From assembly GCA_049653745.1 (NCBI GenBank), contig JBASGW010000031.1, forward strand, positions 1 to 64,000: 64,000 bases of DNA, written 5' to 3'. Below are positions 36,300 through 45,735 of the stretch, one piece after another (position 1 is the stretch's first letter; each line of letters starts with the position of its first letter). The position numbers and the translations under genes are program-made. The DNA comes from CANDYO01 sp049653745 (lineage in GTDB: Bacteria > Pseudomonadota > Alphaproteobacteria > Rickettsiales > CANDYO01). The notes under the pieces are model-generated. The model saw nothing but the letters and a program-made list of their open reading frames with translations. It had not been told where the DNA came from and searched no databases.

Positions 36300-37046
36300 T
36301 TAATTTAAGAAAGTCTTTTTAATTTTTAATAAATCAAACCAAACGGTTTTCTTCTGCAAAGGTTGACGCAATAAATAAGATGGGTGGAATATCACTGCAA
36401 CTGGGATAGATTTTTCTAAATATATATTATTATATTCATAAAATTTTGCTCTCAATCGAGAAATTGTTTCTGTAGAGTTTAATAATGCACTAGCAGAAGT
36501 GCTCCCCACCAACAAAATTAGCTTTGGATTTATAAGCGCTATATGCTTCTCAACAAAAGGTAGGCATACCGCATTCTCTTCTGGTGTTGGTTTCCGGTTT
36601 CCTGGAGGGCGCCAAAATATGCTATTGGTAATATAAAGATTTTTTGTTCTGCTTAAATTAATGGAAGCTAGCACTTGGTCTAAAAGCTTGCCACTTACCC
36701 CGCAAAAAGGGATTCCTTCTTCATCTTCATTAGCACCTGGCGCTTCTCCAATTGCCATAATATCTGCGTTAGGATTACCATCAGCAAACACTAAATTTGT
36801 GGCAGTTTTCTTAATAGACAAGCCATCAAATCCTTCTAAAGCTTCCCTTAATTCAGCTAAACTATTGCATTTATTTGCCAGATTTCTTGCCTTCACTTCC
36901 AACGCTGAGGAAGAATTTATAGACTTTTCTTTATTTTTTACTTTCAAACTTTTAGATGCTGTGTTCAATTGCCCTGAAGAATCCGTAACAATCTCATCAA
37001 CTCCCATTTGTTGATACCAATTAAGGATGTTTTTTATTTCTTCCAT
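36300..37046 (-). CDS. Uracil-DNA glycosylase superfamily protein (family 4-like, lacking Fe-S cysteines)
   Basis: Removes uracil from DNA in base excision repair. Catalytic-core motifs are GEAPGANEDEEGIPFCGVSG, YITNSIFWRPPGNRKPTPEE and the HPSYLLRQP loop. In family 4 enzymes four cysteines hold a 4Fe-4S cluster; here the N-terminal CxxC region reads EGFDGLSIKKTATNLV, the third position is W in SIFWRPP, and only the fourth Cys (NAVCLPF) remains. A cluster is therefore unlikely. The ATG at 37046 was preferred over a GTG at 37061. Confidence 0.85.
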   Translation of the reverse strand: MEEIKNILNWYQQMGVDEIVTDSSGQLNTASKSLKVKNKEKSINSSSALEVKARNLANKCNSLAELREALEGFDGLSIKKTATNLVFADGNPNADIMAIGEAPGANEDEEGIPFCGVSGKLLDQVLASINLSRTKNLYITNSIFWRPPGNRKPTPEENAVCLPFVEKHIALINPKLILLVGSTSASALLNSTETISRLRAKFYEYNNIYLEKSIPVAVIFHPSYLLRQPLQKKTVWFDLLKIKKTFLN

Positions 37047-37101
37047 TTTTCTAATAATCACTGTATATATACTAACTAACTATAGGGTTTTTTATTAAAT
37101 T

Positions 37102-38094
37102 ATGCAACAGAACTTGGATCAAAACACTTCCACTAATATTATTAATGTTAATTGTGAAGAAGTAGGAATTAGGTTAGACAAATTTCTTAATGGCTGCTTA
37201 GATAATTTATCACGCACACAAATCCAAGAATTAATTTCTATTGGAAGCGTTAGCTGCGCTGGTCAATTAATTACCAATCCATCTCAAAAAACTAAAATTA
37301 CAACTTATGACATCAACTTAGATGCCATTAAAATTAAGCCTAATCATTTAGTGCCTTATGATTTTCCATTAGACATAGTTTATGAAGACGAATATCTAAT
37401 GGTTATTAATAAGCCCACAGATCTTACCGTTCATCCAGGGGCTGGAAATTATGATAAAACTCTTGCTAATGCATTAGTTCACTATGCTAAAGGAAATTTA
37501 TCTACATTTGGTGGAAAATTCCGCCCTGGAATTGTGCATAGACTTGATAAAGACACAACCGGATTACTAATTATTGCTAAAGATGACCATACCCACCAGT
37601 TATTAAGTGAAGCTTTAGCTAATCGTGAAATTAAACGTCATTATTTAGCTTTAGTGTTTGGAGCTCCTATTTTACAAGCTGGAACTATAAAAACTTATCT
37701 CGCTAAACACCATCACGATCATAGTAAAATGGTAATCACCAAAGCTCAGGGCAAAGAAGCCATAACTCACTACGTGGTTAAAGAAACATTCCTTCAAGGA
37801 AAGTTCTCATTAATAGAATGTAAATTAGATACTGGCAGAACTCATCAAATTAGATTGCATTTACATTATAAAAATTTACCTGTGGTGGGTGATCAATTAT
37901 ATAATGAAAATCAAGGTAAACATTTGCTAAAGTTAGACCAAAAAACCAAATCATTAGTTACTTCTTTCAAACGCCAGGCTCTTCATGCTTATCAATTAAC
38001 TTTTATGCATCCTATAACAGAAGAGCTAATGGAATTTGAACTTGATTTACCTTCAGATATGCAAAATTTATGTCACGAATTAAATATAATTTAA
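37102..38094 (+). CDS. rluD: 23S rRNA pseudouridine synthase RluD-like
   Basis: RluA-family enzyme with an N-terminal S4 RNA-binding domain (IRLDKFLNGCLDNLSRTQIQ) and the catalytic motif HRLDKDTTGLLIIAK containing the active-site Asp. Family markers NKPTDLTVHPGAGN and TGRTHQIRLHLHY follow. The 330 residues fit RluD, which modifies helix 69, the same rRNA element as RlmH; RluC-type specificity is possible. It overlaps the next gene by 25 bases. Confidence 0.88.
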   Translation: MQQNLDQNTSTNIINVNCEEVGIRLDKFLNGCLDNLSRTQIQELISIGSVSCAGQLITNPSQKTKITTYDINLDAIKIKPNHLVPYDFPLDIVYEDEYLMVINKPTDLTVHPGAGNYDKTLANALVHYAKGNLSTFGGKFRPGIVHRLDKDTTGLLIIAKDDHTHQLLSEALANREIKRHYLALVFGAPILQAGTIKTYLAKHHHDHSKMVITKAQGKEAITHYVVKETFLQGKFSLIECKLDTGRTHQIRLHLHYKNLPVVGDQLYNENQGKHLLKLDQKTKSLVTSFKRQALHAYQLTFMHPITEELMEFELDLPSDMQNLCHELNII

Positions 38095-39632
38095 TCTTAA
38101 TTATTTTAACGATCCTAGCTTTAATTGCTCCTGATTTTTTAAGTCAGCTTGTCAGCGATAAAAACCATGCTGTTTTAAGTGGAAAGTTTATTATTGGCCT
38201 AAGCTTATTTTCAATTGCTTTGAGTTTTACTCCTAGGCTCTTTATTTTAACCATTCTAACTCTATTTATTTTTATAGAAGTAATTCAATTTTGTAATTTA
38301 TTTTATTACGGAACTTTAATAACATCTTCTAAATTTCGTCTTTTATTCAGTGAAATTGATGAAGTCTGGTTAGTGGCTAAAGAAGCTGTTTCTTTTTTAT
38401 ACCTAGTACCTTTATTAATACTAATTCCTTATGGCACTCTTGCATTTATTGTTTATAAACTAGAAAAAACTAGAATAAAAAGCATCTGGGCCATAATTCC
38501 TGTATTATTACTTTTAGCTATTATTCCTTTTAGAGTAAGCAAGGCTTATCATGGAGAAAATTATTATCCAGATCCATCAGATCATTCTCTAAGAAATAGC
38601 TTATATGCAGTTACTAATTGTCTTTATAATTTAATTTACCCTGCGGCTATCCCTGTAACTAATTATAAAGAATATCAAATAGAATCCATTAATAATTGGG
38701 ACTTAGATAAAAACTCTAATATTATTCTTATAATTGGCGAAAGTGCAAATTATAGTCATATGTCTTTATTTGGTTATGAAAGAGATACTAATCCTTTATT
38801 ATCAACATTAAAAACATCTCCTAATTTTACTTACTTAAAAGGCCTTTCAAGCGGTGTTTCAACACCTGTTTCATTAGCATATCTAATCAATAACATCTAT
38901 GAACCAAATAATATGCAGGAAATAGAAAATAAAACTGCAAATTTATTTAGACTAGCAAAACAACATGATTTCAAAACATTTTATATTTCTGCTCAATCTG
39001 GAGCATTTTTAACCAACATGGGGGTTGAATATATAGATTATAAATTATTTAGAAATAATAGATTATTTTTGTTTAAAGAACATCAGGACGAAGCTCTATT
39101 GAAAATAATTCCTAATTTAGATTATACAGAGAAAAACTTTATAGTGATTCATCAACGCAATGCCCATGCCCCTTATGAAGAAAATTACGAACATAATAGT
39201 AAATTCAATCACTTTGATGCTAACAAAGATAATTATCAGCAATTTAGAATAGATACCTATGATAATGCCACCCTTTACAATGACTTTTTAATCTATAAAA
39301 TGATCCAATTTTATAAAGAAAAGTTTAACGGACCTACTTATATTTTTTTCACCTCAGATCATGGAGAAGTTTTAGATAGCAATAAAGTGGCATTTGGACA
39401 TGCAGAATTAAAAAAAGAAGTAGCAGAAGTTCCTTTCTTAGCTTATATAAAAAATGCGGCTAATGAAAAAATTAAGAATATTAAAGAACCTATTTTCCAT
39501 TATGAAATAAGTAATTTAATTATAGAACTTATGGGCTTTAAAATAATTAACCCTAATCAAAAACCTAATATTTTTTATATCCATGGTACAGAGTTAGATG
39601 GACATAATGAATTTATAGAATATCATAAATAA
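38070..39632 (+). CDS. Phosphoethanolamine transferase-like sulfatase-family membrane enzyme
   Basis: EptA/OpgE-type enzyme that would add phosphoethanolamine to lipid A or another periplasmic glycan. Four to five N-terminal membrane helices (about 1-150) precede a periplasmic alkaline-phosphatase-fold domain. It carries IILIIGESANYSHMSLFGYE, the site of the catalytic Thr/Ser in this family (here Ser or nearby), then VIHQRNAHAPYEENYE and the metal motif FFTSDHGEVL. It lies 25 bases inside rluD. The exact acceptor cannot be read from sequence. Confidence 0.82.
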   Translation: MSRIKYNLILIILTILALIAPDFLSQLVSDKNHAVLSGKFIIGLSLFSIALSFTPRLFILTILTLFIFIEVIQFCNLFYYGTLITSSKFRLLFSEIDEVWLVAKEAVSFLYLVPLLILIPYGTLAFIVYKLEKTRIKSIWAIIPVLLLLAIIPFRVSKAYHGENYYPDPSDHSLRNSLYAVTNCLYNLIYPAAIPVTNYKEYQIESINNWDLDKNSNIILIIGESANYSHMSLFGYERDTNPLLSTLKTSPNFTYLKGLSSGVSTPVSLAYLINNIYEPNNMQEIENKTANLFRLAKQHDFKTFYISAQSGAFLTNMGVEYIDYKLFRNNRLFLFKEHQDEALLKIIPNLDYTEKNFIVIHQRNAHAPYEENYEHNSKFNHFDANKDNYQQFRIDTYDNATLYNDFLIYKMIQFYKEKFNGPTYIFFTSDHGEVLDSNKVAFGHAELKKEVAEVPFLAYIKNAANEKIKNIKEPIFHYEISNLIIELMGFKIINPNQKPNIFYIHGTELDGHNEFIEYHK

Positions 39633-39660
39633 TATATTATTAGTAAAGAAGAGAGAAAAC

Positions 39661-41943
39661 ATGACAAATAAAAAACATGAAGAAATACAACAAATTACAG
39701 ATCACGATGCTTTAGAATTTCATGCTCAGGGAACCCCTGGAAAAGTTAGTTTAAAACCAACAAAATCTCTTTTAACTCAGCGCGACCTAGCTTTAGCTTA
39801 TTCTCCAGGCGTTGCTGTGCCTTGCCTCCGTATCCATAAAAATCCTGCAGATGCTTATCTTTATACTGCAAAAGGAAACTATGTTGCTGTAATTTCAAAT
39901 GGCACCGCTGTTCTAGGCCTTGGTAATCTTGGATCTTTAGCTTCAAAGCCTGTAATGGAAGGAAAGTCAGTATTATTCAAACGCTTTGCTGATATTGACT
40001 CAGTTGATATTGAAGTTAGCACCGAAGATCCTGATGAATTTATTAATTGTGTAAAATACTTAGGAAACACTTGGGGTGGTATAAATTTAGAAGATATTAA
40101 AGCTCCTGAATGCTTTATAATTGAAGATAAATTAAAAAAACTTCTTGATATTCCAGTGTTTCATGACGACCAGCATGGTACAGCAATTATTACTTTAGCT
40201 GGCATTATAAACGCCTCTCATTTAACCAACCGAGATATCCAAAACTTAAAAATAGTTATTAATGGGGCTGGAGCCGCTGGTATTGCTTGCGCTGACTTAT
40301 TAAAAACTTTTGGTGTTAAAAATGATAATATCATTCTTTGTGATACTTCTGGCGTTATCTATAAAGGCCGTGAAAAGGGTATGAATAAATGGAAAGAAGA
40401 ATTTGCCATTAACACCTCTCATAGAACTTTAAGCGATGCAATGAAAGATGCTGATGTATTTATTGGTTTATCAGTAAAAGGCGCTCTTTCAAAAGAAATG
40501 GTGGCATCCATGGCTAAAAATCCTATAATTTTTGCTCTTGCCAATCCCGATCCTGAAATTACTCCTAAAGAAGTAAGGGAAGTAAGAAGCGATGCAATAA
40601 TCGCCACTGGTCGCTCAGACTATAGTAATCAAGTAAATAATGTTATGGGCTTTCCTTATATATTCAGAGGGGCTTTAGATGTTCAGGCATCCACTATTAA
40701 TACAGAAATGAAAATAGCTGCAGCAAAAGCCATTGCAGCATTAGCCAGAGAACATGTGCCAGAAGAAGTTTCTTCTGCATATTCAGGTAGAACTTTAAAA
40801 TATGGTTCAGATTACATTATTCCTGTACCTTTTGATTTTAGATTGATCACTACAGTTCCTACAGCTGTGGCTGTTGCCGCAACTGAAACTGGCGTTGCTA
40901 GAAAGCCATTACTAGATGTTGAAAGCTATAAAACAGAATTAGAGTCCCGCTTAAATCCAACTTACAGCAGAATGAGTTTCGTCTATGGTCAAGTAAAAGC
41001 TAATCCTAAGCGAATTATTTTCTCTGAAGGAGAAGAAGAACAAGTTGTTCGTGCAGCTTTATTATGGCGTGACCAAGGCTATGGAACTCCTCTTTTAGTG
41101 GGAAGAGAAAAAAATGTTCGTAATATGCTTAAATATATTACTAATTCAGAAGAAGTTGAAGGAGTGGAAATTTGGAATGCCACAACAATTGCTGAAGAAA
41201 AACTTAATCATTATATAAATTATATATACAATAATAATAAACGTAAGGGTATGCTTCATCGCGATGCAGTTAGGTTGGTTAAAGGAGCTCGTAATAACTT
41301 TGCTTCCTGTATTTTGGCTTGTGGTGACGGAGATGCACTTATAACTGGATTAACTAGAGGATATCATATGTCCTTGCAAGAAGTGCGCAGCGTTATTGAC
41401 ACAAAGAAAAATCATATTGCTTTTGGCCTATCTATGATGATCTTTGGTCGTAAAACTATTTTCATTGCTGATAGCTCAGTTAACGAATCTCCAACCGCAG
41501 AAGAACTTGCAAAAATAACTATTCAAGCCGCAAAAAAAATAGAAAGCTTAGGCTATAAAGCAAGAGCAGCCTTTTTATCCTTCTCAAATTTTGGTAACCC
41601 TACAGCCGTTCGCAATGAGCATGTAAAAGGGGCAATAGAAATTTTAGACTCAATGAATGTAGATTTTGAATATGATGGAGAAATGACAGCTGATATTGCA
41701 GTAAATCATAAGCTTATGTCAGAATTATATCCATTTAGTAGACTTACAGGGGAAGCAAATTTACTAATTATGCCAGCCTTAAACTCAGCCAATATTTCAA
41801 CTCAATTACTGAAATCTTTAGGTGGAGGAGTGGTTATAGGTCCTATTCTTAATGGTTTAGAAAAATCAGTACAAGTAATTCCTATGGGATCAACTGTTAA
41901 TGATATTTTAAATCTTGCTGCTTTTGCCGCTATTGATAGTTAA
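39661..41943 (+). CDS. maeB: NADP-dependent malic enzyme MaeB with phosphotransacetylase-like domain
   Basis: Decarboxylates malate to pyruvate with NADP. The 760 residues show a malic enzyme part (about 1-430: AYSPGVAVPCLRIHKN, FHDDQHGTAIITLAGI, INGAGAAGIACADLL) fused to a C-terminal phosphate acetyltransferase-like part (about 430-760: RIIFSEGEEEQVVRAALL, PALNSANISTQLLKSLGGG). The PTA part is usually regulatory. This is the hybrid form common in proteobacteria and may support pyruvate and NADPH supply from host dicarboxylates. Confidence 0.96.
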   Translation: MTNKKHEEIQQITDHDALEFHAQGTPGKVSLKPTKSLLTQRDLALAYSPGVAVPCLRIHKNPADAYLYTAKGNYVAVISNGTAVLGLGNLGSLASKPVMEGKSVLFKRFADIDSVDIEVSTEDPDEFINCVKYLGNTWGGINLEDIKAPECFIIEDKLKKLLDIPVFHDDQHGTAIITLAGIINASHLTNRDIQNLKIVINGAGAAGIACADLLKTFGVKNDNIILCDTSGVIYKGREKGMNKWKEEFAINTSHRTLSDAMKDADVFIGLSVKGALSKEMVASMAKNPIIFALANPDPEITPKEVREVRSDAIIATGRSDYSNQVNNVMGFPYIFRGALDVQASTINTEMKIAAAKAIAALAREHVPEEVSSAYSGRTLKYGSDYIIPVPFDFRLITTVPTAVAVAATETGVARKPLLDVESYKTELESRLNPTYSRMSFVYGQVKANPKRIIFSEGEEEQVVRAALLWRDQGYGTPLLVGREKNVRNMLKYITNSEEVEGVEIWNATTIAEEKLNHYINYIYNNNKRKGMLHRDAVRLVKGARNNFASCILACGDGDALITGLTRGYHMSLQEVRSVIDTKKNHIAFGLSMMIFGRKTIFIADSSVNESPTAEELAKITIQAAKKIESLGYKARAAFLSFSNFGNPTAVRNEHVKGAIEILDSMNVDFEYDGEMTADIAVNHKLMSELYPFSRLTGEANLLIMPALNSANISTQLLKSLGGGVVIGPILNGLEKSVQVIPMGSTVNDILNLAAFAAIDS

Positions 41944-41947
41944 AAAA

Positions 41948-42685
41948 ATGAATGATTCGGTCTTAAGTATAAAAAACCTATCAGTTGTAATAGATAAAAA
42001 ACTAATTTTATCTGATATAAACTTTGATATACCTAAGGCCAAAATCATTACCTTAATTGGGCCTAATGGAAGTGGGAAAAGCACCATAGCACGCTGTATT
42101 TTAAAGCTAATTAAGCCAAGCAGTGGTGAAATTTTAATAAAAGATGGAATAAAAATAGGCTATATGCCACAAAAAGTTTTGTTAAATTCTAATCTTCCTA
42201 TAAAGGTAGTTACTTTTCTTCAATTAGAAACCAGATATAAAATAGACACCACTTTATTTAAGCAAGTTGTAGAAGAAGTTAATATAGGCAATATCTTAGA
42301 GCTTCCTTTACAAAAAATTTCTGGAGGGGAGTTACAAAAAGTGCTTTTAGCCAGAACTTTATTAATAAAACCAAATTTATTGATTCTTGATGAACCAACT
42401 CAAGGAATTGATATTAACGGTCAGCTTGAATTTTATAAATTGATTGAAAAACTATGTAAAGAAAAAGGCCTTAGCATTTTATTGATTTCTCATGATTTAC
42501 ATATGGTTATGAAAAGCACAGATTATGTTATCTGTCTTAATAAGCATATTTGTTGTGAAGGAACGGCAACTTATATTAATAAACAAAATGACTTTCATAA
42601 ATTATTTGGTCATGAAGCTTTAACTGCTTTTTCAGTGTATGAACATCACCATGATCATACACATGAAAAATCTTTAGATAATTAA
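41948..42685 (+). CDS. znuC: Zinc ABC transporter ATPase ZnuC
   Basis: ATPase subunit of a zinc importer. It has Walker A GPNGSGKST, signature ISGGELQKVLLART and Walker B LLILDEPTQGID, plus a His-rich C-terminus (EHHHDHTH) that fits zinc handling. I chose the ATG at 41948; the open frame continues to a TTG at 41915 inside maeB. The permease znuB and binding protein znuA are not adjacent. Confidence 0.87.
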   Translation: MNDSVLSIKNLSVVIDKKLILSDINFDIPKAKIITLIGPNGSGKSTIARCILKLIKPSSGEILIKDGIKIGYMPQKVLLNSNLPIKVVTFLQLETRYKIDTTLFKQVVEEVNIGNILELPLQKISGGELQKVLLARTLLIKPNLLILDEPTQGIDINGQLEFYKLIEKLCKEKGLSILLISHDLHMVMKSTDYVICLNKHICCEGTATYINKQNDFHKLFGHEALTAFSVYEHHHDHTHEKSLDN

Positions 42686-43678
42686 CTATAACTCAACATC
42701 TAAATTGGCACTTGGAGTAGCTAAAGAAGTATCATGAAACGGATTTAAAGCCGCGATCTCATTGAAATATTCATTTAACATTGTTGAATTAGAAACTATT
42801 TCTTTTACATCTCTAATAACTGCTCCTGTAAAATCTTGCCCCGCTCTGGTTGGAGTTCCTAAAGAATAAGCATTAATCGTTTCAGTAATAAATTTAGCAG
42901 ACCAATCAACAGTTGTTGTTAAACCCAATACTATAGGTGTTCTGTAATCCCAACCAAACATAGTAAAACTTTTTACTGCTTTACTATATATATCATCTTT
43001 AGGTTCAAAAGGTATATTGCCTCCTAGAAAGATAGCTATTGTATTGTCAATACCACAAGCTACATCCCTTATCCATTCTATATAACCTAATTTCTTAACC
43101 ACCTCACCTAACTGGTCAGACGTTGTAGTTTTTACTAAAGATTCACCAGTTGCTTCGGCCCACCAAGCATTATCTGAGTCTTCTAAAAGGAATCTCCAGT
43201 AAGATTTGGCTGCTTTTTCAGGATTAGATTTTTCAAATCTTTGTTTTTCTCTTGTAGCTATATTCAAATATCTGTTAGGAACTTCACAAATATAATTAGC
43301 ACCTCTTGCTACTGTTTCAAATTCTACTCCTTGAGTAAAATATGAAAATTGATGCGTTGAAAGAATACTGCCCTTACATGTAACTTTTATTGCATGCGAC
43401 CATAAAAACCCTTCGTCATACACTACATCTGTATAACCCAAAGTATTTTTATTATACACGTTAGCATAAATGCTAGGCAGTTTTGAAACATCTCTAAAAA
43501 TAGCTGAAGCCGTTGGATTGTCACCAAACCATATTTTAAATCTTCCTAAAAATGTATCAAAAGTTGCTTGTGATGCACTAGAAACTATCACTTCATTAAA
43601 GTTTGGAAGGCGCTTACCAGAAAAAGTTATCGGGTCAGAAATTATGCTTAATGTCGTATCTTTATTTTTTGTTTGCAT
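42686..43678 (-). CDS. Unrecognised orphan protein, 330 residues
   Basis: I do not recognise a family. The protein is probably soluble: no signal peptide, no membrane helix, and a mixed alpha/beta composition with many aromatics (for example SYWRFLLEDSDNAWWAEATG and MFGWDYRTPIVLGLTTTVDW). The stop codon abuts the convergent znuC stop, and the upstream 169 bases are shared with ettA. It stands alone on its strand, like the other accessory genes here. Complete length and codon use resembling its neighbours suggest an intact gene. Confidence 0.75.
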   Translation of the reverse strand: MQTKNKDTTLSIISDPITFSGKRLPNFNEVIVSSASQATFDTFLGRFKIWFGDNPTASAIFRDVSKLPSIYANVYNKNTLGYTDVVYDEGFLWSHAIKVTCKGSILSTHQFSYFTQGVEFETVARGANYICEVPNRYLNIATREKQRFEKSNPEKAAKSYWRFLLEDSDNAWWAEATGESLVKTTTSDQLGEVVKKLGYIEWIRDVACGIDNTIAIFLGGNIPFEPKDDIYSKAVKSFTMFGWDYRTPIVLGLTTTVDWSAKFITETINAYSLGTPTRAGQDFTGAVIRDVKEIVSNSTMLNEYFNEIAALNPFHDTSLATPSANLDVEL

Positions 43679-43847
43679 AGGAGTATTCCAACATTTAAAT
43701 GGTTATAAAAATTTATCGGAATAGTAATCATATTTTCCTAAAGAAAGCAATCATTATTAATTTTTATTAGAATGTTAAATCTATTTATTTTTAATTAAAA
43801 TTTGTTATAGTGGAGCTAAATATTAAAATATTCGAGGTATTAATTTT

Positions 43848-45524
43848 ATGTCATCTTATCAATATATTTACGTTATAAAAGGTTTAAAAAAGCTATACGG
43901 CACTCGCGAAATAATTAAAGATTTATATCTATCATTTTTTCCTGGAGCAAAAATAGGTATTATTGGTCATAATGGTTCGGGTAAATCTACATTACTAAAA
44001 ATAATGGCTGGCATAGATAAAGATTTCACCGGTGAAGCATGGGCAGCAGAAGGAACCAAAATTGGTTATCTTGCTCAAGAACCGCAATTAGATAACAGTA
44101 AAAATGTTTTTGAGAACATCCTTGAATCAATAGGTGAAAAGAAGGATTTACTCTATAAATTTAATGAAATCAGCGCAAGATTTGCTGAAGAATTATCAGA
44201 TGATGAGATGAATGACCTTATTGCCGAGCAAGGGGAGTTACAAGAAAAAATAGATCATTTAAATGCCTGGGATCTAGAGCGTGAAATTGAAATAGCTATG
44301 GCTGCTTTAAGATGCCCGGCTAAAGATGCAAATGTTGCTGAACTATCTGGCGGTGAAAAAAGAAGGGTAGCTTTATGTAAATTACTTCTATCAGCACCGG
44401 ATATTTTATTGCTAGATGAACCCACCAACCATTTAGATGCAGAATCAATTTCTTGGCTTGAAGAATATTTAAAAAATTATAAAGGCACCGTAATTTTAGT
44501 CACTCACGATCGCTATTTCTTAGATACCGTGGTTGACTGGATTCTAGAATTAGAACGTGGCGATGGCATTCCTTGGAAGGGTAATTATTCTTCATGGCTA
44601 GAACAAAAACAAAAACGTTTAGCTGAAGAAGAAAAATCTGAATCTAGCAGACAAAAACAATTGAAAGAAGAGCTTGAATGGGTAAGACAATCACCAAAAG
44701 CTAGACAAGCTAAAAGCAAAGCAAGAATCACTGCTTATGAACAATTGCGTGATAAAGAGCGTGAAAAATCGATGGGTGTTGCCCAAATCATTATTCCAGA
44801 TGGTCCAAGATTAGGTAATAATGTTATTGAAGGAATAAATTTAAGTAAAAGTTATGATGGAAAAGATTTATTTAAAGATTTCAATTTTAAAATTGTACCT
44901 GGAGCTATTGTTGGAATTATTGGCCCCAATGGTGTGGGTAAAACCACTCTTTTCCGCTTAATCACTGGCCAAGAAACAGCAGATGAAGGAAGCATCAAGC
45001 TAGGTGAATCAGTAAAATTAGGTTATGTTGATCAATCCAGAGATAATCTTAAAGCTGGGGCTACAGTTTGGGAAGAAATTTCAGAAGGACAAGAAGAAAT
45101 TCAGCTAGGCAAATCTTTAGTTAAAAGTAGAGCTTATTGTGGAGCCTTTAACTTTAAAGGTGGCGACCAACAAAAATTAGTTGGCTCTCTTTCTGGTGGA
45201 GAACGTAATAGAGTTCATCTGGCTAAAATGCTTAAAGAAGGCGCTAATGTTATTTTATTAGACGAACCAACTAATGATTTAGATGTTGACACCTTACGCG
45301 CGCTAGAAGATGCATTACTTGAATTTTCTGGCTGCGCCATTATCATAAGCCATGACCGTTGGTTCTTAGATAGAATAGCCACTCATATCATCTCTTATGA
45401 AAAAGATCATGTAGAATTTTATGAAGGCAATTACCAAGATTATGATCAAGATCGTCGGATGAGATTGGGCTTAACCGAAGATGAAGTAGAAAAATATAAA
45501 CATAAAAAATTTAGTCGAACATAA
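43848..45524 (+). CDS. ettA: ABC-F translational regulator EttA
   Basis: Ribosome-binding ATPase that throttles the first elongation step according to ATP/ADP. Two ABC modules are present, with Walker A GHNGSGKST and GPNGVGKTT, signatures LSGGEKRRVALCKLL and LSGGERNRVHLAKM, and Walker B LLLDEPTNHLDA and ILLDEPTNDLDV. The interdomain linker and the 558-residue length fit EttA. It starts 10 bases after an ATTCGAGG ribosome site, and tatA follows after 15 bases. Confidence 0.95.
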   Translation: MSSYQYIYVIKGLKKLYGTREIIKDLYLSFFPGAKIGIIGHNGSGKSTLLKIMAGIDKDFTGEAWAAEGTKIGYLAQEPQLDNSKNVFENILESIGEKKDLLYKFNEISARFAEELSDDEMNDLIAEQGELQEKIDHLNAWDLEREIEIAMAALRCPAKDANVAELSGGEKRRVALCKLLLSAPDILLLDEPTNHLDAESISWLEEYLKNYKGTVILVTHDRYFLDTVVDWILELERGDGIPWKGNYSSWLEQKQKRLAEEEKSESSRQKQLKEELEWVRQSPKARQAKSKARITAYEQLRDKEREKSMGVAQIIIPDGPRLGNNVIEGINLSKSYDGKDLFKDFNFKIVPGAIVGIIGPNGVGKTTLFRLITGQETADEGSIKLGESVKLGYVDQSRDNLKAGATVWEEISEGQEEIQLGKSLVKSRAYCGAFNFKGGDQQKLVGSLSGGERNRVHLAKMLKEGANVILLDEPTNDLDVDTLRALEDALLEFSGCAIIISHDRWFLDRIATHIISYEKDHVEFYEGNYQDYDQDRRMRLGLTEDEVEKYKHKKFSRT

Positions 45525-45539
45525 TCGGGAGATTTAAAA

Positions 45540-45734
45540 ATGGGTGTTAGTTTTGTTAATGTATTAATAATATTATTTATTATATTAATTCTATTTGGCG
45601 CAGGTAAATTACCTAAAGTTTTAGGAGATTTGGGCAAAGGCATTAAAAACTTTAAAGATGCTTTGAACGAAGAAGATTCAGCAAAGCCTTCAAAAATAGA
45701 AGAAGAAAAACCTAATGATAAAACTTTAAACTAA
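45540..45734 (+). CDS. tatA: Twin-arginine translocase subunit TatA
   Basis: Forms the protein-conducting part of the Tat system. The 64 residues show a short N-terminal membrane helix (VNVLIILFIILILFGAGKLP), the family FGAGKLPKV hinge and an amphipathic helix (LGDLGKGIKNFKDAL), then an acidic tail. A GGGAG ribosome site precedes the ATG. tatB and tatC are absent here. Its likely client in this window is the Rieske protein PetA. Confidence 0.95.
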   Translation: MGVSFVNVLIILFIILILFGAGKLPKVLGDLGKGIKNFKDALNEEDSAKPSKIEEEKPNDKTLN

Positions 45735-45735
45735 G

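Noticed and set aside
43783..43811. Promoter for ettA around TATAGT
   Set aside because: The -10 is acceptable, but the sequence at -35 distance (TATTTA) has no real match.
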